From positions 1 to 64,000 of the forward strand of contig CAVSMH010000014.1 of the NCBI GenBank assembly GCA_963728965.1: DNA of 64,000 bases, given 5' to 3'. A program made the position numbers and the translations under genes. The notes under the pieces were generated by a model. It saw only the letters and a program-made list of their open reading frames with translations. It ran no database searches and was not told where the DNA came from. Position 1 is the stretch's first letter, and every line of letters starts with the position of its first letter. This DNA comes from DASQZT01 sp963728965. GTDB lineage: Bacteria; Acidobacteriota; Terriglobia; Bryobacterales; Bryobacteraceae. Shown here piece after piece: positions 7,350-13,999 of this stretch.

Positions 7350-7849
7350 GCCAAACATGGGATGAACAGCGCGCGAATCAAGGGCCAATCCTGGAATACG
7401 TCGCTCGGGAGGCTCGCGCGCCTTCAACGCTGGCTGCGCCAGTTCGCGAGAAACGGATGAGCCGGCGAACGTGGCGGCGCCTCACGAACCAGGTGATTGA
7501 CGAGCAGGGCGGCCAGTGTCTCATCTGCGGGAAGCGGGCCGCCCTGACGTGTCACCACGTAATGTCCCGGCGCGACGGAGGGGCGGACGTTCGCGAGAAT
7601 CTGATTGGACTATGCGCCTCGGACCATACGGCGCTCCACCTGGTTGACCGGGATTTGCCGCTCGTGTCTCGGCTTCTCATTGCGGTAATGGTGGTGTTCG
7701 GGCCGTCCCCCGCGGTGTGCCGCTTCCTGCGGTTGGTGTTTCCCGTACTGGTTCGCCGCGGGGTGGGCTTCCATCCCGCCGAACTGACACGGCTACGGCC
7801 GCGGCGGACGGCAACCGCGCCAGAAATAGCGCAAGGAGAGGCCGCGTGA
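7346..7849 (+). CDS. HNH endonuclease
   Basis: A 167-residue protein with an HNH nuclease fold. The order is Cys pair CLICG (near residue 52), TCHHVMSRRDGG (catalytic His region), then ENLIGLCASDHTALH with the second Cys and the closing histidines. HNH enzymes cut DNA with one metal ion; in phages they often sit near terminase or early genes. The C-terminal 60 residues hold a hydrophobic stretch and a basic tail. It overlaps both neighbours by a few bases (ATGA at the start; TGATG at the end), within the early operon. Confidence 0.8.
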   Translation: MSQTWDEQRANQGPILEYVAREARAPSTLAAPVREKRMSRRTWRRLTNQVIDEQGGQCLICGKRAALTCHHVMSRRDGGADVRENLIGLCASDHTALHLVDRDLPLVSRLLIAVMVVFGPSPAVCRFLRLVFPVLVRRGVGFHPAELTRLRPRRTATAPEIAQGEAA

Positions 7850-8292
7850 TGCGCAAGCCGGCGAGCGGCGGTGCTCGAATGGTCGATGGTCCGCGTTTGA
7901 CGGTCCGGGAAATGAAGCGGCGCGATTGGCGGTTGCTTGCTGATGCCCTTCCCGAGATGGAGCAATGCGACCAGCTCCAGCAAAACCTAAAGTGGTTGGC
8001 GTGGGGTAACGGTTGGCTCACAAAGGACGGGCGCAATTACGGCGAGTACCTCAGGCGGGTTTGGCGCGGGCTTGCGTGCGGACCGCGCCGGGTCGGGCCG
8101 TTCCGCGTCGAGCGGTCCGGCCGGTGGGGGATTATCTTTGCCGTTGACCTGATGTACGCCGTACAACGCAAGACCAGGCGTCGGCGACGCACAGTCAACG
8201 CGCGATGGCTCGATGCATACGAGATGCCGATACGCCACAGGCGCCCGGTGGAGGATGGCGCGATAAGCCCGGCGTTCTTGACCGCCGTATAA
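7849..8292 (+). CDS. Unrecognised basic protein
   Basis: A 147-residue protein whose ATG overlaps the previous stop (TGATG at 7847-7851). It is basic and Trp-rich (LRRVWRGLACGPRRVGPFRVERSG). A run of Arg (KTRRRRRTVNAR) is near residue 107. It is probably an early phage-type protein. It is followed by a strong terminator, so it ends the operon starting at 6861. Confidence 0.6.
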   Translation: MRKPASGGARMVDGPRLTVREMKRRDWRLLADALPEMEQCDQLQQNLKWLAWGNGWLTKDGRNYGEYLRRVWRGLACGPRRVGPFRVERSGRWGIIFAVDLMYAVQRKTRRRRRTVNARWLDAYEMPIRHRRPVEDGAISPAFLTAV

Positions 8293-8315
8293 ACGAGCGA
8301 CTCACGGGACATACG

Positions 8316-8365
8316 AAGCGCTCCAGGATCGGGAGACGGAATCCGGTCCTGGGGCGCTTTGCTTT
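8316..8365 (+). terminator. Rho-independent terminator
   Basis: A 17-bp stem (AAGCGCTCCAGGATCGG against CCGGTCCTGGGGCGCTT, with two G-U pairs) is followed by TTGCTTTTA. It lies 24 bp after the gene ending at 8292 and closes the early operon before the oppositely transcribed gene at 8473. Confidence 0.8.
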
Positions 8366-8472
8366 TATGGGGTGGGCGGCGTTCCGGGGCGCGTGGCGGC
8401 GATGTGGCTCGCGTGGGACGGGTAGGCATCGGCTAAGCTGTACGGAGCGTACTGAGGGGATCTTTGCGCCGT

Positions 8473-9366
8473 CTATGGCCGGCGAGACGCAAGACGGACA
8501 TTCGCCTCGGAGATGGGAACGGGCTTCCGGTTTCGTGGATCGGTTGCGCCAATCAGTTTCCATCGGTAGGGCGGCGGCTGCCCGACTTTGGCATCCGGTA
8601 CGAACAGGAACCGCACATGCTCTTTCCTGTAGGTGATCCAGCGCGACGGAATAACCGGCCGCGGCACGTCGTATGCCGTTGAATCGTCCGCATCCGGCCG
8701 GCCGAACTTCGCGACAATCGAGCCGTAATCGTCTGAGGGCGGCGCCGGCTGCTCGGCAGTGCTGGCAACGGCACTGCTCGCCTGTGTAGTGGTGGGTTTA
8801 GGAGTCTTGGTATCCAGAGAGTAAAAGACTCCGGCGAGGATCAGGGCGGCTACAATGGCGATGAGCAGGTTTCTCGCACCGAATCCCGTTTTACGCGAGT
8901 CTCCGGGCGGCTCGATTGCGCCGAAGTTTGGAGCCTCAACCGCGGGGGGCGCCGCGGGAGGATCTTCCGGCCGCGGCGCCGATTCCTCCGGTGCTTGCGC
9001 CTCAGGGAAGGTGTACCCGCAGAATCGGCACTTGCGGGCTTCAACGCGGATATCCTCGGCACAATCCGGGCATTTCTTTGTCGCCGAGGCGGTGGGCTGA
9101 GCTGGAGCCTCTGCGGGTTGCGCTCCCAATTCCGCCTGGCACTTGGGACACCTGCTCGCATCACCGCGGATTGTACTACGGCAGTGTGGGCATTCGGTCG
9201 TAGATCCCGCGGCGAAAGACAACGCCAACCCGAGCGGCCCAAGCAGGACGCCCAAGCCGAACCATAAGCAACCATTCGCGCCGCGGCTCTGCGCGATGAA
9301 GGTCGCGGCGATGCCGCATACGACCCACAGCAAAAGTGCTATTTCCATGATGTAGCCGGGGGTCAT
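8473..9366 (-). CDS. Zinc-ribbon membrane protein, cargo-like
   Basis: A 297-residue protein, possibly starting at M7 (MEIALLLW). Two N-terminal membrane segments (about 7-25 and 32-50) are followed by two zinc ribbons, CPHCRSTIRG…CPKC (around 59-78) and CPDCAEDIRVEARKCRFCG (around 99-117). Next come a Pro/Ala-rich linker, a third membrane segment (LLIAIVAALILAGVFY, about 168-183) and a C-terminal domain (…YGSIVAKFGRPDADDS…RWITYRKEHVRFLFVPD…). The C-terminal section resembles small lipoprotein-like domains of outer-envelope proteins. It stands alone and points against the phage-like genes, as cargo ('moron') genes do. Role unknown. Confidence 0.7.
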   Translation of the reverse strand: MTPGYIMEIALLLWVVCGIAATFIAQSRGANGCLWFGLGVLLGPLGLALSFAAGSTTECPHCRSTIRGDASRCPKCQAELGAQPAEAPAQPTASATKKCPDCAEDIRVEARKCRFCGYTFPEAQAPEESAPRPEDPPAAPPAVEAPNFGAIEPPGDSRKTGFGARNLLIAIVAALILAGVFYSLDTKTPKPTTTQASSAVASTAEQPAPPSDDYGSIVAKFGRPDADDSTAYDVPRPVIPSRWITYRKEHVRFLFVPDAKVGQPPPYRWKLIGATDPRNRKPVPISEANVRLASRRP

Positions 9367-9515
9367 TTTAGCTCTATTCAGGACTGAAAATCCGAAAGTG
9401 CGTCACGGAACTTATTTCTTTATTTGCGCTGGTATTTCAGCACCTTACGCGGAAAGTGTCTGAGTAAGTGCGAAAACAACGGATAGCGTGAGGTTAAGGA
9501 GGCTTGCAAAAGGAA

Positions 9516-9704
9516 ATGGCTTTTATGACGGTTGACGAGTTTGCTCTCAAATTCAAAATGAAAAAACAAACGGTCCGTGCATGTGCAAAGTCCGGAAAGA
9601 TTCCCGGCGCGCGGCGAATCGGCGGCCGATGGTACTTCCACGAAGAGGCGATCTTGAAGTATTTCGAGAGCGCCGCGGGGCCACAAGACGAGGGCGGGCA
9701 GTAG
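9516..9704 (+). CDS. Excisionase-like HTH protein
   Basis: A protein of about 62 residues with a MerR/excisionase helix-turn-helix (HTH_17 type): MTVDEFALKFKMKKQTVRA… followed by the wing pattern GKIPGARRIGGRWYFHEEAILKYF. Starts at 9504 (TTG), 9516 and 9525 (ATG) are all possible; AAGGAG (9495-9500) and AAAGGA (9509-9514) lie upstream. Such proteins act as excision factors or small regulators. It begins the second rightward gene run of the element, ahead of the replication gene. Confidence 0.7.
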   Translation: MAFMTVDEFALKFKMKKQTVRACAKSGKIPGARRIGGRWYFHEEAILKYFESAAGPQDEGGQ

Positions 9705-9714
9705 TGAACGGGAT

Positions 9715-10629
9715 ATGGCTAAAGAAAGAGCGCCACACATGCCTTGGTACGGGCGAGAGTTCTACTCAGACGAAAACGTCCTCGTGTTGAGCTTGGAGCA
9801 GGAAGGATCTTATTTCCGGTTGCTCTGGAACTGCTGGCAGGAGGGTTCTCTACCGGCTGACACAGCCAAACTGGCGGCCATCTGCAAAAACACGCCCGTT
9901 CGGAGATTCGAGGGGGAAATTTGGCCAGCGCTACGCAACTTGTTTGTGGTCCACGATGATGGCCGGCTGATACACCCGAAAGTGGAAGCGCTTCGCACAG
10001 CGAAGGAACAGCTACGCGCTAAGTGGTGCGAGGGTGCGCGGTTAGCGAATGGAAAACGGTGGGGCAGAGATCGGGTAGAGATCAGAGGGCGATCAGACGG
10101 CGATCTCACGGAGATCCCTGCCGAATACCGAATACCGAATACCGATTACCAAGAACTAAAACCATGTGCATCTGACGATGCACGGGTGCCGGATTCACTG
10201 CCTCCGATTGACGATCCGCCGTTCGGGACCATCGAGCCGGCCGCCCTGTTCCCTTCTCAGGGACGGACGCGTCCGGCGAGGGCGGACGGGCTCACGCTTG
10301 AACAGGAAACGTGGTTCGGTGTGTGGTGGCCGGCATACTGGCTCCACAAGGCAAAGAAGGTGGCGCGCCGCGCGTTCGCGAAGCACGTCAAGACCGCGGC
10401 GCGGTTCGAACAGGTGATGGCGGCCACACGCAGCCAAGCACCCGAGATGCTCACGCGCGAGCCGCAACATCGGCCACATGGGGCTACCTGGCTGAACGGG
10501 GAGCGGTGGGCCGATGAAGCCGCGGCGCCGGTGCAGTGTTCTGACGAGGCGAAGCGGGATTTCATGAGCAATTCGATTGACCGGGCGCTAGCAATTATCG
10601 ACCAGAAGGGTAAGGGGGAGCGCAAATGA
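9715..10629 (+). CDS. DUF1376 phage replication-type protein
   Basis: A 304-residue protein whose N-terminal 110 residues match the DUF1376 domain found in phage replication/initiator proteins (PWYGREFYSDENVLVLSLEQEGSYFRLLWNCWQEGSLP…). The C-terminal region (…TWFGVWWPAYWLHKAKKVARRAFAKHVKT…) looks like the helicase-loader- or primosome-contacting part of such proteins. The start could also be the ATG at 9739 (MPWYG…). It overlaps the next gene by 4 bp. The element probably uses this protein to replicate after excision, together with host DnaB. Confidence 0.75.
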   Translation: MAKERAPHMPWYGREFYSDENVLVLSLEQEGSYFRLLWNCWQEGSLPADTAKLAAICKNTPVRRFEGEIWPALRNLFVVHDDGRLIHPKVEALRTAKEQLRAKWCEGARLANGKRWGRDRVEIRGRSDGDLTEIPAEYRIPNTDYQELKPCASDDARVPDSLPPIDDPPFGTIEPAALFPSQGRTRPARADGLTLEQETWFGVWWPAYWLHKAKKVARRAFAKHVKTAARFEQVMAATRSQAPEMLTREPQHRPHGATWLNGERWADEAAAPVQCSDEAKRDFMSNSIDRALAIIDQKGKGERK

Positions 10630-11138
10630 TTTCACAACAGAAGACTTCGGAAGTGTTGGGACGCCTTGCGTTGCTTAAGCGGTTTCCGGGAAACCCGAAC
10701 GCGCTGGCGGCTCTTGGGGAGATGTTCGGTGAGCTATGCCGAAACGACCATGAGGCAAGTCTGCTAGTGGACGCACTTCTGAAGCAATACTCTGAGTGGC
10801 CGGGGCCGGGCGCGGTACGCCAGATTCACAACGAGCGAATCATTCCGCGGCGGCTTCCGGAAGACCGGCCAGACGATTGCGGGCTCTGCCGCAGTGGGCT
10901 TCGCGAGTCGTTCGAGATATTCGAGCGACAACCCGGTGGCGGATCAACGAGGCGTCTACTCGTCTCGGACACGGCTAGTGCGTTCGCGACAGAGCAAGAG
11001 TTGTATAAACAGTACGGGGATTCAACTGCCGTCAAGTTCTACGGGTGCGTGACACCGTGCACCTGTCCACTTGGCAGGACGCGTCGGGACGAAATGCGGC
11101 GACGGGAGGCGGAAAAAGGCAATGGCAAGGGCCAATAG
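10626..11138 (+). CDS. Unrecognised protein after the replication gene, cysteine-rich
   Basis: A 170-residue protein translationally coupled to the DUF1376 gene (ATGA). Residues 1-60 are helical. Cysteines occur as DDCGLCRSGL (about 79-84) and GCVTPCTCPLG (about 139-147), suggesting a zinc site of the kind seen in phage replication accessory proteins. Position after a DUF1376 gene fits a replisome accessory role. No family recognised with confidence. Confidence 0.65.
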   Translation: MISQQKTSEVLGRLALLKRFPGNPNALAALGEMFGELCRNDHEASLLVDALLKQYSEWPGPGAVRQIHNERIIPRRLPEDRPDDCGLCRSGLRESFEIFERQPGGGSTRRLLVSDTASAFATEQELYKQYGDSTAVKFYGCVTPCTCPLGRTRRDEMRRREAEKGNGKGQ

Positions 11139-11871
11139 CCGGCGCGCTCCGGCCGGCCATCCCGCCGTGTGCACGCAACCATCGCGCGACGAACTGATTC
11201 TCCGCTTTTTACCGATGGCTCAACGAATCGCGGCTCGGGAGTTCCATCGGGAGCGGCGCCGCGGCGCCCGGTTCCTTTCGCTTGGCGACATTGAACAGGA
11301 GTTGACCTGCACTCTCATTGCGCTAATCGACGGGTACCGGCCTGAGCGGTCCGACAGTTTGGAGGCGTATCTCGCGCAACACCTCAAGTGGCGGGCGCCG
11401 CGAGCTACCGGGCGCTCACGGACGCTCCGCGATTCATGCGACCCGTTCATCGGAGAGGGCGGACATGAGGTAATCTCGGCGGTGGATTTGCCGCCGAGCC
11501 TCGGCACGGAGTGCTCAGCGCGCGGCCGGCGGACAGGAGTAGACGGAACCTCGACCACAATCCCGCTTCACAGGCCAATGTACGAGCCGAAGCCTGTAGA
11601 CGTGGAGCAGCGGCTATGGGCCGCTCTCGATCCAGCCGAGCGCCAGATTCTTGACCTCTATTTGCGCCGCGCGGGGGACGCAGAGGCGGCGGCAAGCGAA
11701 GCGGCGGATTCGCTTGCGCCGTTCGAGACGCGCGAACTCGACCGTCCCATAGTGACAAAGATTCCCAGTCAGGCGGAAATTGCTGGCGAACTTGGCATCG
11801 ATCAATCGACCGTGAGTCGCGCCCTGAAAAAAATTCAGGGGCTCGTGCATAATTTGGCATCTTCCGTGTGA
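11122..11871 (+). CDS. Sigma-70-like RNA polymerase factor of the element
   Basis: A 249-residue protein starting at the ATG inside the end of the previous gene; GGGAGG lies upstream (11104-11109). The N-terminal part resembles sigma region 2 (LRFLPMAQRIAAREF…RFLSLGDIEQELTCTLIALIDGYRPERS…LEAYLAQHLKWRAPRATGR). The C-terminal part has a region-4-like helix-turn-helix (IPSQAEIAGELGIDQSTVSRALKKIQGLV). The middle is unusually long and low in structure. It could direct transcription of the element's later genes or be a sigma-derived regulator. Confidence 0.65.
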   Translation: MARANSRRAPAGHPAVCTQPSRDELILRFLPMAQRIAAREFHRERRRGARFLSLGDIEQELTCTLIALIDGYRPERSDSLEAYLAQHLKWRAPRATGRSRTLRDSCDPFIGEGGHEVISAVDLPPSLGTECSARGRRTGVDGTSTTIPLHRPMYEPKPVDVEQRLWAALDPAERQILDLYLRRAGDAEAAASEAADSLAPFETRELDRPIVTKIPSQAEIAGELGIDQSTVSRALKKIQGLVHNLASSV

Positions 11872-11959
11872 TTCAACAAGTAGAGAGGGACTACGCAGAG
11901 AGTGACCGGGCGGCCGTAGCTCCAGTTGCTTTTCCTCTCTCAGGGTATTCTTTCGTCCT

Positions 11960-11986
11960 CGCAACCGCCCGCGGCCTGCGGTTGCG
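11960..11986. other. Hairpin in the gap after the sigma-like gene
   Basis: CGCAACCGC and GCGGTTGCG pair perfectly (9 bp) around a nine-base loop. There is no T-run after it, so it is not a standard terminator. The surrounding gap, 11872-12139, shows nothing else I can identify. Confidence 0.5.
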
Positions 11987-12139
11987 TCCCTGGCACGCTA
12001 TCGACCTGCTAGTGTGCTGAGGGGTTCGGTGGGTCGCTACTCCTGCGGTTAGGGCGGGTAGCCTGATTCCGGGTTTCGGCCCGGTCTTGGGCTATCCGCT
12101 CGCTCCGTAAATCTTTATCAATCGAGGCTTAAATTCCAG

Positions 12140-12415
12140 ATGGGGCGAATCCGCGGAAAAATGGTGCCTATTCTCCGCGCCGAAGTCGAGAACATCTTGA
12201 TGGTTCCGAATCAATCCGCGTTGTCTGACCGGTCCGTGGCCGCGCGTGTCGGAACTTCGCACAATTTTGTGCGTGCGCAGCGGCGGCGACTGGAGGCGGT
12301 CCGGATCATTCCCTGCACCGATGTTCGTATTTGTCGTAATGGGCGCAAGCTCGATATCTCCCGGTTTGGCCACCGGCCGGAGGCCGCGTCGGAGAAATCA
12401 CAAAATTCCAATTGA
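12140..12415 (+). CDS. Small HTH-like protein
   Basis: A 91-residue protein. Its middle, LSDRSVAARVGTSHNFVRAQRRRLE, has the look of a ParB-type helix-turn-helix used to read DNA. There is no good ribosome binding site. It heads a run of small genes (12140-12830) before the coiled-coil gene. Probably an element regulator; the call rests on one motif. Confidence 0.5.
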   Translation: MGRIRGKMVPILRAEVENILMVPNQSALSDRSVAARVGTSHNFVRAQRRRLEAVRIIPCTDVRICRNGRKLDISRFGHRPEAASEKSQNSN

Positions 12416-12431
12416 TGAAAGGGGACGCTTT

Positions 12432-12611
12432 ATGCATCGGGCGGTACTGTACGCGTCTACGCGAAATGCCGAGGAACTACAACTGAACGTTAAACGGATC
12501 GGCGAGTTACGCCGGGAGCGCCGGAGCGCTACTCCCGGCCGCGCCGCGGTTGTTGACACCGAAATCCGGCGTTTAAACGAGGTGTGCGACAGACTCATTG
12601 ATCGGGATTAA
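12432..12611 (+). CDS. Small helical protein
   Basis: A 59-residue, Arg-rich, helical protein (MHRAVLYASTRNAEELQLN…) starting 16 bp after the preceding stop. No domain recognised. Kept as a gene because of its plausible codon use and position in a compact run. Confidence 0.45.
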   Translation: MHRAVLYASTRNAEELQLNVKRIGELRRERRSATPGRAAVVDTEIRRLNEVCDRLIDRD

Positions 12612-12614
12612 TCG

Positions 12615-12830
12615 GTGATTGTTCCGCACGTCAAAACGCTCTCGCTGTCGAAGTATGGCGGGTGCCGTCTCTCCGATGTTCCGGAGGAAGATTTGCGTTG
12701 GATGGCACGCTTGAGGGGTTGCGGTGAGAACCTCTGTGCTGCCATTGGGACCGAGCTGCGGGCGCGCGGACGCGCCGCGGCCGGTGGTGGCCGGCGATAC
12801 GCACGGCCGAGCAAGCCGAGCGGGAGGTAG
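12615..12830 (+). CDS. Small protein resembling DUF3820/exonuclease-accessory domain
   Basis: A 71-residue protein with a GTG start. Its first half, LSLSKYGGCRLSDVPEEDLRWMARLRG, matches the pattern of small DUF3820-like domains found alone or on phage exonucleases ('kyggkrlsevPedYLrWla'). The C-terminal half is basic and Gly-rich. It starts 3 bp after the previous stop. Confidence 0.5.
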   Translation: MIVPHVKTLSLSKYGGCRLSDVPEEDLRWMARLRGCGENLCAAIGTELRARGRAAAGGGRRYARPSKPSGR

Positions 12831-12868
12831 TTCCCAACGGGCAACTTGCCCACAAGAAGGAACAGACG

Positions 12869-13810
12869 ATGAAGTTTACAAAAGACAAGCAAAGTGCGGC
12901 GCCGCCTACGACCGAAGAGAAAACGGCGGATGTCGAGCGGTTGCGCGGAGAACTGGCGGCCTGTGAGCGGGTGATTGCCACCTTCCAGCCGGAGGAGTGC
13001 GCACTACTGGGGCGCGTGGACAACCTTCGGCAAGGTCAGGACACGCTGGCACGCCGGCTTAACGAGGCGCAGGTGTGCGACAGGCCGACTCGCGATATAG
13101 CCCTGCGCCTCAGAGCGGCGACCGAAGAACTTCCGAGGCTTCAGAATCGGCTCGACGAGATAACTCCGCAACTGAACGCGGCGAAAGAACGGGCAGGCGA
13201 AATTAACACTGCTCTCCAGGCCGCAATGCGCGGGAATGTCGAGCGAGCACTCCGCATGGCGGCCCCCGGTTGCCAGTCGCGGGAGGCATGTGCTAGCGCG
13301 GTCGGAAAACTCGCGGAACTGCAAATTAAACTGCAATCCGCAGAGAGCGAGGTGGAACGCATCCGCGAATCTGCGGTACAGCGTTCCGAATGCGAGGGCA
13401 AAGCCCTGGCGCTTCTGAAGACCGGGAGTATACCGCCACGAGACGAATCGCCGAGGGTGTCCGAGGCAATGCGGACGGCCACAGAAAACGTGGAGGTGGT
13501 CAAAAAAGCCGTACAGCTTCAGAAATCAATTCTCGACCAACTGTCCGCCGATTATGCCAATGAGTTGACTGCGGCACTCTCGGCGGAACGTACGTCCTTG
13601 GTTCAGCGAATTGCGAAGGGGCTCACCGAAGCCACTAGCGCAACGCTGGAAGCCGCGATGCTTCGGGATGCGTTTTCGCGGGAGATCCCCATGCGGAGCC
13701 TGCCCCCATTCACTTTCCATGGCATCCAGGCACAGTATCCGGAGCAAGGGCAAAACGACCCGTTTTCTGTGTGGTTAACGCAAATGCGGAGGGACGGACA
13801 CGAGGTTTAG
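12869..13810 (+). CDS. Long coiled-coil protein
   Basis: A 313-residue protein with heptad-like helices through most of its length (residues 18-120, 145-180 and 200-285), rich in Glu, Arg, Ala and Gln. AAGGAACAG lies upstream of the ATG. The last 40 residues are less helical (RSLPPFTFHGIQAQYPEQG). It precedes the tape measure gene, where tail assembly chaperones or a major tail protein would normally be, but it resembles neither. It could be a scaffold-like or structural protein. Confidence 0.65.
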   Translation: MKFTKDKQSAAPPTTEEKTADVERLRGELAACERVIATFQPEECALLGRVDNLRQGQDTLARRLNEAQVCDRPTRDIALRLRAATEELPRLQNRLDEITPQLNAAKERAGEINTALQAAMRGNVERALRMAAPGCQSREACASAVGKLAELQIKLQSAESEVERIRESAVQRSECEGKALALLKTGSIPPRDESPRVSEAMRTATENVEVVKKAVQLQKSILDQLSADYANELTAALSAERTSLVQRIAKGLTEATSATLEAAMLRDAFSREIPMRSLPPFTFHGIQAQYPEQGQNDPFSVWLTQMRRDGHEV

Positions 13811-13946
13811 GTACATCGCCGGCTCTCACGCTCACAACCGTACTGCGGTACACGCAAACGTCTGGCCGGGGTGCGCCCCGGTTGCGCGCGTCCGCGCCAC
13901 AAAGGGCGCGCGGCAAGGGCGCGCGGCAAGGTCTCCCTCTGCTTTC

Positions 13947-13980
13947 GGGGATGCCAGTGTATCGGCATCCCCGTTCTTTT
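13947..13980 (+). terminator. Rho-independent terminator before the tape measure gene
   Basis: GGGGATGCC (13947-13955) and GGCATCCCC (13964-13972) form a perfect 9-bp stem with an eight-base loop, followed by GTTCTTTT. It separates the coiled-coil gene from the tape measure gene, which begins 20 bp later. The tape measure gene therefore relies on read-through or a promoter in this short region. Confidence 0.8.
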
Positions 13981-13999
13981 CGTTGAGCACAAGGACAAC

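Noticed and set aside
11960..11986. Hairpin considered as a terminator
   Set aside because: Good stem but followed by TCCCTGG with no T-run; kept only as a structure.
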